22,735 nt of DNA from Haemophilus parahaemolyticus. Its GTDB lineage: Bacteria; Pseudomonadota; Gammaproteobacteria; Enterobacterales; Pasteurellaceae. Positions within the stretch are counted from its first letter, which is position 1, and every line of letters begins with the position of its first letter. Below the pieces are notes generated by a model, which worked only from the letters and a program-made list of their open reading frames with translations, made no database searches and was not told where the DNA came from. The stretch is from NCBI RefSeq assembly GCF_018373095.1, contig NZ_JAHAHT010000022.1, positions 1-22,735 of the forward strand, read 5' to 3'. This document shows positions 6,826 to 14,350 of the stretch, one piece after another. Position numbers and translations under genes: made by a program.

Positions 6826-7398
6826 CTAACGTAACATCTCCTGTGTTTTGGTTTTCACCCCCTCCAATACCGTTGAATAATCCACGGTTGGAATGCCTGT
6901 GCCGCCTAAAAAGTGCATTTGCACGTTTTCCACACCACAGAAGTTAAATAAACCGTTGCCAAGTGTGTGGTCAAGCGATTGCAAAAAACCTTTTTGTTCA
7001 TATTTTTCATTGGTATTACCCATCGTTACGAACTGTTGAATTTTCTTGCCTTTGAGCAAGCCAATAGTCTCTTTGCCTGTTTGGTAAGCAAAGCCGTGGG
7101 TTAATACGCGGTCGATGTAACCTTTTAAAATTGCGGGGAAACCCATCCACCAAAGCGGGTAAACGAAGGTAATCAAATCCGCTTCTTTCCAGAGGACCTG
7201 TTCGGCTTGCACATCTTCTTCGTATTGTTTGCTGAAGGTGTTGATACACTCTTGCCATTTCAACACGGGCGGGAAATTTCTGGCATTGAGGTCGCGAATA
7301 ATGACCTTATGCCCTTTGGAAGCCTCAACCACCTTTTGCAAAACCGCTTGGTTGAAACTTTCAGGATTGGGATGAGCATAGATAATAAGATGGGTCAT
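6826..7398 (-). CDS. Flavodoxin-fold NAD(P)H oxidoreductase (quinone reductase-like)
   Basis: Soluble FMN/FAD-dependent NAD(P)H oxidoreductase of the Flavodoxin_2 group, which includes NQO1, MdaB, YwrO and KefF. The 190 residues begin with the fold's first strand and phosphate-binding loop (LIIYAHPNPESFN, 4-16). The flavin-contact segment is PLWWMGFPAILKGYIDRV (81-98), and HGFAY at 101-105 is typical of the family. Probable roles are two-electron reduction of quinones or electrophiles. It is the first gene of a pair with the TauE-like permease. The ATG follows AAGGAA. It diverges from the nap operon across a 185-bp region holding an FNR box. The precise substrate is not deducible. Confidence 0.85.
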   Translation of the reverse strand: MTHLIIYAHPNPESFNQAVLQKVVEASKGHKVIIRDLNARNFPPVLKWQECINTFSKQYEEDVQAEQVLWKEADLITFVYPLWWMGFPAILKGYIDRVLTHGFAYQTGKETIGLLKGKKIQQFVTMGNTNEKYEQKGFLQSLDHTLGNGLFNFCGVENVQMHFLGGTGIPTVDYSTVLEGVKTKTQEMLR

Positions 7399-7466
7399 AT
7401 TGTGTTCCTTTTGTTATTTGCTTTTAGTACATTTTACCTGCGAAACAAAATTTTCTCTATCGTTCT

Positions 7467-7480
7467 TTGATTCTCATCAA
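7467..7480 (+). promoter_or_regulatory. FNR-binding site of the nap operon
   Basis: TTGATTCTCATCAA is a perfect match to the FNR consensus TTGAT-N4-ATCAA. A -10-like TAAATA lies at 7501-7506, which would place the FNR centre near -40, the activating class II position. TACCCCT at 7505-7511 fits a NarL/NarP heptamer, but I see no good partner heptamer. The downstream operon is known in H. influenzae to be FNR- and NarP-dependent. The site could also influence the divergent oxidoreductase gene. Confidence 0.88.
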
Positions 7481-7583
7481 TAAAAGGAAGATTAGCTTTT
7501 TAAATACCCCTTTCAGGTGATAAGGGAAAAATCGGAAAAATTGGATAATATCCATCCAATATTCTGTAAGAGAAAAATCTGTT

Positions 7584-8114
7584 TTGAGTGATTTAACCGA
7601 TCAACATTTGCCACGACGTGCTTTTTTACGCGGGCAATTTTTAAATACGCTGAAAACAGAGCAAACCCAGCTGCAAGGCTATTCGGCAGTTCGTCCACCT
7701 TGGGCGGATTTGGCAAATTTCTTGGAAAAATGCACCGCTTGCGGGCAGTGTGTAACAGCTTGTGAAACCAAGATTATCAAGCAAGGTGCGGGCGGTTTTC
7801 CAGAGGTGGATTTTACTCTTGGCGACAAGGAGTGCACCTTCTGCGAAAAATGCGTAAAAGTGTGTCCAGAGCCTGTTTTTTTGCTAACCAGCGAAGCGGC
7901 TTGGTCACATAAGGTGGAAATTTCCGAGCAATGTTTATTGCAACGAAAAATCGAGTGTCGTTCTTGTGGTGATTATTGCCCTGAGCGAGCCATTCGATTC
8001 CGTCCAAGTTTAGGCGGAATGGCAACATTATCTTTAGATTTAACCGCTTGTAACGGCTGTGGGGCTTGTTTAAGTGTTTGCCCAACCAAGGCAATTAGCC
8101 TTGTGGATAATTAA
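7584..8114 (+). CDS. napF: Ferredoxin-type protein NapF
   Basis: Cytoplasmic iron-sulfur protein that helps insert or load cofactors into NapA before Tat export. The 176 residues contain cysteine clusters at 50/53/56/60, 84/87/90/94 and 156/159/162/166 (CX2CX2CX3C). A variant CX7CX2CX3C set lies at 117/125/128/132. An RRAFLRG motif lies at 11-17, as in other NapF proteins. No ATG exists in the frame before the conserved region, so the start must be non-ATG. TTG at 7584 is chosen because AAGAG lies 11 bp upstream and it keeps the RR segment complete; TTG at 7608 has no ribosome binding site. First gene of napFDAGHBC. An uptake core lies inside at 8043-8051. Confidence 0.9.
   Translation: MSDLTDQHLPRRAFLRGQFLNTLKTEQTQLQGYSAVRPPWADLANFLEKCTACGQCVTACETKIIKQGAGGFPEVDFTLGDKECTFCEKCVKVCPEPVFLLTSEAAWSHKVEISEQCLLQRKIECRSCGDYCPERAIRFRPSLGGMATLSLDLTACNGCGACLSVCPTKAISLVDN
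8043..8051 (-). repeat. Uptake signal core within napF
   Basis: Exact ACCGCTTGT on the plus strand, read as part of Thr-Ala-Cys in the last iron-sulfur motif of NapF. Confidence 0.5.
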
Positions 8115-8131
8115 TATTTTAGTGATTTCTG

Positions 8132-8395
8132 ATGAGTCAATTTAGCGAAAACGAAAATTGGTATGTGTGTAGCATTGTAGTGCAAGCCAGACCAGAAAAA
8201 TTAGAGCAGGTGAAAGCTGAGATTTTAGCCATCCCAACGGCAGAAATCCATGGTGAGAAACCTGAGGAGGGAAAATTGGTGGTGACTCTTGAAAGTAATC
8301 GTCAATTAGCTCTTGCTGATTTAATGGATGAAATTAAAGGCATTTCAGGTGTGATTGTAGTGTCATTAATTTCAAATTATTTAGATGAAAAATAA
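8132..8395 (+). CDS. napD: Nap-specific chaperone NapD
   Basis: Small cytoplasmic chaperone (87 residues) of the NapD family. It binds the twin-arginine signal peptide of NapA and prevents export before the Mo cofactor is inserted. The sequence fits the ferredoxin-like fold of the family: WYVCSIVVQARPEKLEQV at the N-terminus, the IHGEKPEEGKLVVTLE strand pair, and ISGVIVVSLISNYL at the C-terminus. It lies 17 bp after napF and 16 bp before the chosen napA start. Its own ribosome binding site is weak, which suggests coupling to napF. Confidence 0.93.
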   Translation: MSQFSENENWYVCSIVVQARPEKLEQVKAEILAIPTAEIHGEKPEEGKLVVTLESNRQLALADLMDEIKGISGVIVVSLISNYLDEK

Positions 8396-8411
8396 TAGCG
8401 TGGGAAAAATT

Positions 8412-10913
8412 ATGGAACTCAATCGTAGAGATTTTATGAAAGCCAATGCAGCGATGGCGGCAGCGGCGGCAGCGGGAATGACTATTCCTGTTAAAAACGT
8501 CTATGCGGAAGATATAGGCATTAAGTGGGATAAAGCACCTTGTCGCTTCTGCGGAACAGGTTGTAGCGTATTGGTAGGAACCAAAGATGGTCGTGTAGTT
8601 GCGACTCAAGGTGACCCAGATGCAGAAGTAAATCGTGGGTTAAACTGTATCAAAGGTTACTTCCTTTCAAAAATTATGTACGGTGCAGACCGTGTGCAAA
8701 CGCCTTTATTGCGTATGAAAGATGGCAAATTCCACAAAGAAGGTGACTTCACGCCTGTGACTTGGGATCAGGCTTTTACCATTATGGCTGAGAAAGTAAA
8801 AGATACTTTGAAGAAAAAAGAGCCGAATTCTGTCGGTATGTTCTCTTCGGGTCAAACCACGATTTTTGAAGGCTATGCGAAAGTGAAACTGTGGAAAGCA
8901 GGTTTACGTTCTAACACTATCGACCCGAATGCCCGTCACTGTATGGCATCGGCAGCGGTAGCTTTTATGCGAACCTTCGGTATGGATGAACCAATGGGTT
9001 GCTATAACGACATCGAAAAAACTGATGCTTTTGTGCTTTGGGGCTCTAATATGGCAGAAATGCACCCTATTTTATGGAGTCGTATTTCTGATCGCCGTTT
9101 ATCAAACGACAAAGTGCGTGTAGTGGTAATGTCTACTTTCGAACATCGTTCATTTGAATTGGCGGATACTCCAATCATCTTCAAACCGCATTCAGACTTA
9201 GCAATCCTCAACTATATTGCGAACTACATTATTCAAAACGATAAAGTAAACTGGGATTTCGTCAACAAACACACTAAGTTTAAACGTGGTGAAACCGACA
9301 TCGGTTACGGCTTACGCCCAGAACATCCGCTTCAAAAAGCGGCGAAAAATGTAAAAACCGCGGGCAAAATGTACGATTCTGACTTTGAAGAATTCAAGAA
9401 AATAGTTGCTCCTTACACGCTTGAAAAAGCACACGAAATGTCTGGCGTACCGAAAGATCAGCTTGAAACACTTGCAAAAATGTATGCAGATCCGGAGAAA
9501 AATATTGTTTCTTACTGGACGATGGGCTTTAACCAACACACTCGCGGTGTGTGGGTAAACCAAATGATGTATAACGTTCACTTACTTACAGGTAAAATCT
9601 CAAAACCAGGTTGTGGACCGTTCTCGCTAACAGGTCAGCCATCAGCTTGTGGTACGGCACGTGAAGTAGGGACTTTCGTACACCGTTTACCAGCGGATAT
9701 GGTGGTCACCAACCCTAAACACGTTGAAATTGCTGAGAAAAAATGGAAATTACCAAAAGGCACGATCCCAACTGTGCCAGGCTATCCAGCAGTACAACAA
9801 AGCCGCGCCTTAAAAGATGGCAAGATGAATTTCCTATGGCAGATGTGTACCAACAATATGCAAGGTGGTCCAAATATTAATGAAGAAATTTTCCCAGGCT
9901 GGCGTAACCCTGAGAACTTCGTCGTGGTTTCAGACCCTTACCCATCAGTTTCTGCGGTGGCGGCAGACTTAATTCTTCCAACCTGTATGTGGGTAGAAAA
10001 AGAGGGTGGTTATGGTAACGCAGAGCGTCGTACACAGTTATGGCGTCAACAAGTCAAAGGCCCAGGCGAATCTCGTTCAGACTTATGGCAAATCGTGGAA
10101 TTCTCTAAATACTTCAAAACTGACGAAGTATGGGGCGAAGAATTATTAGCACAAATGCCTGAATATCGTGGCAAAACACTTTATGAAGTGCTTTACGAAA
10201 ATGGCGAAGTAAACAAATTCAAGGTGCCAACCGATATTCCTGGTTATCTCAACGATGAAGCGGATCACTTCGGTTACTACTTACAAAAAGGCTTGTTTGA
10301 AGAATATGCTTCATTCGGTCGCGGTCACGGTCACGACTTAGCCTCATTCGACACTTATCACCAAGTGCGCGGTTTACGCTGGCCAGTGGTGAAAGATGAA
10401 AAAACAGGCGAATTTAAAGAGACCTTATGGCGTTACCGCGAAGGCTTCGACCCATATGTGAAAGCGGGCGAAGACGTGGCATTCTATGGATATCCAGACA
10501 AAAAAGCGATTATCTTAGGTGTGCCGTATGAGGGTCCTGCGGAAAGCCCAGACGAAGAGTACGATTTATGGCTCTGTACAGGTCGTGTGTTAGAACACTG
10601 GCACACAGGTACAATGACTCGTCGCGTGCCTGAATTGCACCGTGCCTTCCCGAACAACTTAGTGTGGATGCACCCAGCGGATGCGAAAAAACGTGGCTTA
10701 CGTCACGGTGATAAAGTGAAACTCATTACCCGTCGCGGTGAAATGATTTCACACTTAGACACCCGCGGTCGTAACAAATGCCCAGAAGGTTTGATTTTCA
10801 CCACCTTCTTCGATGCAGGTCAGTTAGCCAATAAATTAACCTTAGATGCAACCGACCCTATTTCAGGCGAAACCGATTACAAAAAATGTGCGGTGAAAGT
10901 GGTTAAGGCGTAA
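8412..10913 (+). CDS. napA: Periplasmic nitrate reductase catalytic subunit
   Basis: Molybdoenzyme of the DMSO reductase family that reduces nitrate to nitrite in the periplasm using Mo-bis(MGD) and one [4Fe-4S] cluster. The 833-residue product starts with a Tat signal (NRRDFMK, an Ala-rich hydrophobic stretch, probable cleavage after VYA at residue 32). The cluster ligands are Cys44, Cys47, Cys51 and Cys79, and the Mo ligand is Cys177 in DPNARHCMAS. The start MELNRR at 8412 is preferred over an in-frame ATG at 8385 inside napD: GGGA lies upstream at good spacing and Tat signals are short before RR. It is followed by 198 bp of palindromic sequence before napG. Confidence 0.97.
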   Translation: MELNRRDFMKANAAMAAAAAAGMTIPVKNVYAEDIGIKWDKAPCRFCGTGCSVLVGTKDGRVVATQGDPDAEVNRGLNCIKGYFLSKIMYGADRVQTPLLRMKDGKFHKEGDFTPVTWDQAFTIMAEKVKDTLKKKEPNSVGMFSSGQTTIFEGYAKVKLWKAGLRSNTIDPNARHCMASAAVAFMRTFGMDEPMGCYNDIEKTDAFVLWGSNMAEMHPILWSRISDRRLSNDKVRVVVMSTFEHRSFELADTPIIFKPHSDLAILNYIANYIIQNDKVNWDFVNKHTKFKRGETDIGYGLRPEHPLQKAAKNVKTAGKMYDSDFEEFKKIVAPYTLEKAHEMSGVPKDQLETLAKMYADPEKNIVSYWTMGFNQHTRGVWVNQMMYNVHLLTGKISKPGCGPFSLTGQPSACGTAREVGTFVHRLPADMVVTNPKHVEIAEKKWKLPKGTIPTVPGYPAVQQSRALKDGKMNFLWQMCTNNMQGGPNINEEIFPGWRNPENFVVVSDPYPSVSAVAADLILPTCMWVEKEGGYGNAERRTQLWRQQVKGPGESRSDLWQIVEFSKYFKTDEVWGEELLAQMPEYRGKTLYEVLYENGEVNKFKVPTDIPGYLNDEADHFGYYLQKGLFEEYASFGRGHGHDLASFDTYHQVRGLRWPVVKDEKTGEFKETLWRYREGFDPYVKAGEDVAFYGYPDKKAIILGVPYEGPAESPDEEYDLWLCTGRVLEHWHTGTMTRRVPELHRAFPNNLVWMHPADAKKRGLRHGDKVKLITRRGEMISHLDTRGRNKCPEGLIFTTFFDAGQLANKLTLDATDPISGETDYKKCAVKVVKA

Positions 10914-10918
10914 ATATA

Positions 10919-11034
10919 CTCCCCTCTTTAGAAAAGAGGGGCAGGGGGAGATTTGATTACGATGTCTCATCTCCTATGAGGTTGAAGTTACTTCTGCCAA
11001 ATCTCCCCTAACCCCTCTTTGCTAAAGAGGGGGA
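10919..11034. repeat. 116-bp imperfect palindrome between napA and napG
   Basis: Two 37-bp arms (10919-10955 and 10998-11034) are inverted copies with about 31 matching positions. Each arm holds its own hairpin, CCCCTCTT..AAGAGGGG on the left and CCCCTCTTTGCTAAAGAGGGG on the right, plus an inner GGGGGAGATTTG/CAAATCTCCCC pair. The structure can fold as one long stem or as two small hairpins. A half copy lies at 5979-5999. No transposase is nearby, so this looks like a MITE- or REP-type element within an operon. Confidence 0.85.
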
Positions 11035-11044
11035 TCTATATCAC

Positions 11045-11089
11045 CAAGCGGGCAATTTCCGCAAATCTTTTGCAAAATCCGACCGCTTG
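11045..11089 (+). repeat. Inverted uptake-signal pair upstream of napG
   Basis: CAAGCGGGCAATTTCCGCAAA is faced by TTTGCAAAATCCGACCGCTTG, giving a stem of about 20 bp with several mismatches and a very short loop. The left copy carries one core mismatch. No T-run follows, so it is not a classical terminator. It ends 22 bp before the napG start. Confidence 0.7.
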
Positions 11090-11111
11090 AATACCACAAA
11101 AAGGAAACGCT

Positions 11112-12017
11112 ATGAAACTAGATCCAAACCGCCGTCAATTTTTGAAAAATGTGACACGAACTGCGGCAGGGGTATGTGGAGCAGGCGTTATTCTTGGATT
11201 GCAACAACAGCAAGCTAAGGCGAAAGAAGGCGTGGCTTTGCGTCCACCTGGGGCGTTACCAGAAAATGAATTCTTAGCCGCTTGTACCCGTTGTGGGCAG
11301 TGTGTGCAGGCGTGTCCTTACGATATGTTGCACTTAGCTTCGCTGATTGCTCCGATGGAAGCAGGAACGCCGTATTTTGTGGCACGCGATAAGCCTTGCG
11401 AAATGTGTCCCGATATTCCTTGTATGAATGCTTGTCCGAGTGGTGCATTAAGCGAAGAGCTTAAAAATATCAACGATGCCCGTATGGGCTTGGCTGTGTT
11501 ACTTGACCACGAAACCTGCCTGAACTGGCAAGGATTGCGTTGCGATGTGTGCTACCGAGTTTGTCCGCTGATTGACAAGGCGATTACGCTTGAGAATGTC
11601 CATAACGATCGCACAGGCATTCACGCCAAATTGATTCCAACCGTGCATTCTGATGCTTGCACAGGCTGCGGTAAATGTGAACAAGCATGTGTGTTAGAAG
11701 AGGCGGCGATTAAAGTACTTCCAATGGATTTAGCCAAAGGCTTGCTCGGTCGCCATTATCGCTTAGGTTGGAAAGAGAAACAGAATGCAGGTAAAGCTCT
11801 AATTGAGGAACAGCACCCTGATGGATTGCGTCCGCAGTTTGAGGCAAGAATGCCAGAGGGGATGAGTGAAGCAAGCTATAAACCAATGCAAGTGAAGCCA
11901 AATCAGAAAGTGGCAACACCAAGCCGTGCTTCTATGGATTATGTGCCAAGTTCAACCACTGTGCCAGAAGCGGAACATTTCCCAAATTTAGACTTAAACA
12001 TTAAGGGGGTGAAATAG
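11112..12017 (+). CDS. napG: Ferredoxin-type quinol dehydrogenase subunit NapG
   Basis: Periplasmic iron-sulfur protein that works with membrane NapH to pass electrons from quinol to NapB/NapA. A Tat signal is present (NRRQFLK at 6-12, hydrophobic core, AKA near 37). Four cysteine groups follow: 58/61/64/68, 96/99/104/108, 136/144/147/151 and 183/186/189/193, matching the MauM/NapG pattern. At 301 residues it is longer than E. coli NapG (231). The excess is a C-terminal, proline-rich, low-similarity tail from about residue 225. The ATG follows AAGGAA. The stop codon overlaps the napH GTG in TAGTG, indicating translational coupling. Confidence 0.95.
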   Translation: MKLDPNRRQFLKNVTRTAAGVCGAGVILGLQQQQAKAKEGVALRPPGALPENEFLAACTRCGQCVQACPYDMLHLASLIAPMEAGTPYFVARDKPCEMCPDIPCMNACPSGALSEELKNINDARMGLAVLLDHETCLNWQGLRCDVCYRVCPLIDKAITLENVHNDRTGIHAKLIPTVHSDACTGCGKCEQACVLEEAAIKVLPMDLAKGLLGRHYRLGWKEKQNAGKALIEEQHPDGLRPQFEARMPEGMSEASYKPMQVKPNQKVATPSRASMDYVPSSTTVPEAEHFPNLDLNIKGVK

Positions 12018-12913
12018 TGGCAGTTGCTCCAAAATATACCCCAAATAAACCCAAAGATGCGGGCTTAGAAGCTCGGCAAAAATTGGGATGGTGGCGAGCT
12101 TATCGCTTCTTGATTTTAAGACGGCTCAGCCAATTAAGCATCATTTTGATGTTTTTGAGCGGGCCGATGTGGAATATCTGGATCTTAAAAGGCAATTATA
12201 GCTCGAGTATGTTATTCGACACCGTGCCACTGACTGATCCACTGATTACCGCAGAAAGTTTAGCCACAGGTTACTTGCCTGAAATGACTACGCTTATCGG
12301 TGCGTTCATCATTGTGCTGTTTTATGCGGTGGTGGCAAGCAAAGCCTTTTGTAGCTGGGTTTGTCCAATGAATATAGTGACCGATGCCGCTGCGTGGCTC
12401 AGACGCAAACTCGGCATTCGTCAATCGCTAAAAATCTCCCGCGAATTACGTTATGTGATTCTAGGTGTGATTTTAGTCGGCAGTGCTTTCACAGGCTCGC
12501 TGCTGTGGGAGTGGATTAACCCCGTCGCTGCTCTTGGACGTGTTTTTGTTTATGGCTTAGGAGCAACGCTCTGGCTAGTTGCAGTTATTTTCCTGTTTGA
12601 CTTGTTGGTTGCCGAACACGGCTGGTGCGGCCATCTCTGCCCGATTGGGGCAATGTATGGCGTAATTGGAGCAAAAAGTTTAGTGAAAGTGAATGTGGTG
12701 GATCGCAACCGTTGCGACCGCTGTATGGACTGCTACAACGTCTGCCCAGAGCCACAAGTGTTGCGTATTCCACTGCACGGTAAGCCTGAAGATAGCCCTA
12801 TTGTCTTGGCGAAAGATTGTATTACTTGCGGACGTTGCATTGATGTCTGCGCTGAAAATGTTTTTGCATTTGGTTCTCGGTTTGAGAAGCAGATTAACAT
12901 TAAAAATTTGTAA
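12017..12913 (+). CDS. napH: Membrane quinol dehydrogenase subunit NapH
   Basis: Polytopic inner-membrane protein (298 residues, about four membrane segments), the partner of NapG in quinol oxidation. It carries two CX3CP motifs of the NapH/NosR/CcoG type at the cytoplasmic face (Cys112/Cys116 and Cys204/Cys208). Two C-terminal [4Fe-4S] motifs follow (233/236/239/243 and 268/271/274/278). The start is GTG overlapping the napG stop by one base and preceded by AAGGGGGTG, a strong Shine-Dalgarno; this decides the start. napB follows after 19 bp. Confidence 0.95.
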   Translation: MAVAPKYTPNKPKDAGLEARQKLGWWRAYRFLILRRLSQLSIILMFLSGPMWNIWILKGNYSSSMLFDTVPLTDPLITAESLATGYLPEMTTLIGAFIIVLFYAVVASKAFCSWVCPMNIVTDAAAWLRRKLGIRQSLKISRELRYVILGVILVGSAFTGSLLWEWINPVAALGRVFVYGLGATLWLVAVIFLFDLLVAEHGWCGHLCPIGAMYGVIGAKSLVKVNVVDRNRCDRCMDCYNVCPEPQVLRIPLHGKPEDSPIVLAKDCITCGRCIDVCAENVFAFGSRFEKQINIKNL

Positions 12914-12932
12914 AATTGTAATGGAGTGATTT

Positions 12933-13361
12933 ATGAAAAAATTCCTTGCTGTAATGCTAATGGCACTTTCGGGTGTAGCTTTAGCAGATGCCCCAAAAGT
13001 GGCAAATAATATTGAAGGTGCGGCAGAAAGTATTGCCCCAGCCTTTACCACCCCTCCTAAAGATGTGGGTAATATTCCGATTACTTTCCCACACCAGCCG
13101 CCACTCGTGCCACACAGCATTCGTGGTTTACAAGTAACGAAAAATGCCAACCAATGTTTGGGCTGCCACTCACCTGATGTTGCCCCAACTACAGGTGCAC
13201 CACGTGTGCCAGAAAGCCATTTCTTAGATCGCGATGGCAAACGCACTGAAGGTACATCACCGCGCCGTTACTTCTGCTTACAATGCCACGTGCAACAAGC
13301 AAACGTAAACCCAATTATTCAAAATAAATTTGACACTATTCGCCAGGCACAAGGCAAATAA
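12933..13361 (+). CDS. napB: Diheme cytochrome c subunit NapB
   Basis: Periplasmic electron-transfer subunit that binds NapA. The 142-residue precursor has a Sec signal peptide (MKKFLAVMLMALSGVALA, cleavage after residue 18) and two heme c sites, CLGCH (75-79) and CLQCH (115-119). Conserved His61 in LVPHSI and His96 in ESHF are the likely axial ligands. The ATG follows GGAG. Size and motif spacing match NapB. Heme attachment needs the Ccm system, which is not encoded in this window. Confidence 0.96.
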   Translation: MKKFLAVMLMALSGVALADAPKVANNIEGAAESIAPAFTTPPKDVGNIPITFPHQPPLVPHSIRGLQVTKNANQCLGCHSPDVAPTTGAPRVPESHFLDRDGKRTEGTSPRRYFCLQCHVQQANVNPIIQNKFDTIRQAQGK

Positions 13362-13372
13362 GGAGCAACGAA

Positions 13373-13978
13373 ATGATTAAAAAAATTTGTACTTGGCTTC
13401 GTACGCCGAGTAAATTAGCAATTGGTACATTGATTCTTATCATCGGTGTTGGCACCTTAATTGCCTCAGCTGGCTTTAACAAAGGGATGGAAATGACTAA
13501 CACAGAGCAGTTCTGTTCGGATTGTCATATGAACGATGTTGTGCCTGAATATCAAGCCTCCATTCACTTCAGCAACCGTTCAGGCGTGAAAGCGATCTGT
13601 TCTGACTGCCACGTGCCACACGAATTTGTGCCGAAAATGATTCGCAAAATGCAGGCTTCGACTGAAGTTTATGCACACATTACGGGCAAAGTGGATACCA
13701 AAGAGAAATTCGAAGCACACCGCTTAGAAATGGCAGAACGTGAATGGGCACGTATGAAAGCCAACAACTCAAAAGAGTGCCGCAACTGCCACAACTTTGA
13801 CGATATGGACTTCACCCAACAAAAAACGGTAGCACAACAAATGCACGCCTTGGCACAAGAGCAAAACAAAACTTGTATCGACTGCCATAAAGGTATTGCC
13901 CACAATCTGCCACATATGGAAAAAGTCCAACAATCCTTTATTCCAGCAGATATGATTAAAGCGGAAGAGAAGAAATAA
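13373..13978 (+). CDS. napC: Tetraheme cytochrome c NapC
   Basis: Membrane-anchored quinol dehydrogenase of the NapC/NirT family that delivers electrons to NapB. The 201 residues have an N-terminal membrane anchor (about 14-34). Four heme sites follow: CSDCH (48-52), CSDCH (76-80), CRNCH (136-140) and CIDCH (168-172). The ATG follows AAGGAG at good spacing, 11 bp after napB. It is the last gene of the operon and is followed by a strong terminator. A NapC together with NapGH implies two quinol entry routes, as in E. coli and H. influenzae. Confidence 0.96.
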   Translation: MIKKICTWLRTPSKLAIGTLILIIGVGTLIASAGFNKGMEMTNTEQFCSDCHMNDVVPEYQASIHFSNRSGVKAICSDCHVPHEFVPKMIRKMQASTEVYAHITGKVDTKEKFEAHRLEMAEREWARMKANNSKECRNCHNFDDMDFTQQKTVAQQMHALAQEQNKTCIDCHKGIAHNLPHMEKVQQSFIPADMIKAEEKK

Positions 13979-13996
13979 TTTCTATAGCTAGAAACA

Positions 13997-14045
13997 ACAA
14001 GCGGTTCAATTTGGTAAAAGTTTTACCATTTTGAACCGCTTTTTA
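13997..14045 (+). terminator. Terminator of the nap operon formed by an inverted uptake-signal pair
   Basis: ACAAGCGGTTCAATTTGGT and its opposed copy (TTTTACCATTTTGAACCGCTT) pair in a long stem with a near-zero loop around GGTAAAA/TTTTACC, followed by TTTTTAT. The left arm contains an exact uptake core (13997-14005). Lies 18 bp after the napC stop. Use of facing uptake signals as terminators is established in Pasteurellaceae. Confidence 0.9.
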
Positions 14046-14261
14046 TATGCCTTAAATTTAATATTACGTTAAAATAATTAGCCAATATCATGACTATTCG
14101 AGTGACTCTTTATCAAAAAAGAGGCTGGAATAATACACGAAAAGACCCAAAAAAAACAATTTCAGATTAAAAAATAATCTGCTTTAAGTTGCATAAATAT
14201 TTTGACTAAATTGCTGGTAAGTCTGATAAAAAATCAGCAAAAACAAGCACTCTCTTACTAT
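14046..14261. other. AT-rich intergenic stretch between nap terminator and comM control region
   Basis: No gene is supported here. There is one small perfect hairpin, CAGATTA/TAATCTG with an AAAAA loop at 14163-14181. A 26-codon ATG frame (14090-14170) has no ribosome binding site and no recognisable product. The remainder is simple A/T-rich sequence, probably part of the comM upstream region. Confidence 0.5.
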
Positions 14262-14283
14262 TTTTGTGATCTCACTCGAAAAT
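14262..14283 (+). promoter_or_regulatory. Candidate CRP (CRP-S/Sxy type) site of comM
   Basis: TTTTGTGATC-TCAC-TCGAAAAT has a strong left CRP half-site (TGTGATC). The right half (TCGAAAA) resembles the TCGCA half-site of CRP-S competence promoters more than the classic TCACA. A -10-like TATGCT lies at 14321-14326, which would put the site centre near -60.5, the class I position, and the start about 18 nt before comM. In H. influenzae comM belongs to the CRP/Sxy competence regulon. The match is imperfect. Confidence 0.5.
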
Positions 14284-14350
14284 CTAAACATTTCTGCTTG
14301 GTGATTTTGCTCTCTCTTTTTATGCTGTTGCGATTAAAAATGGAGAGATT

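Noticed and set aside
8385..8411. Longer napA start at ATG 8385
   Set aside because: It lies inside the end of napD without a ribosome binding site; ATG 8412 has GGGA upstream and gives a normal Tat signal.
12680..13246. Open frame antisense to napH/napB (188 codons)
   Set aside because: Covers two real genes with strong motifs on the other strand, and no family features are visible in the translation.
14090..14170. 26-codon open frame between napC and comM
   Set aside because: No ribosome binding site, no recognisable product, and highly AT-rich; likely chance.
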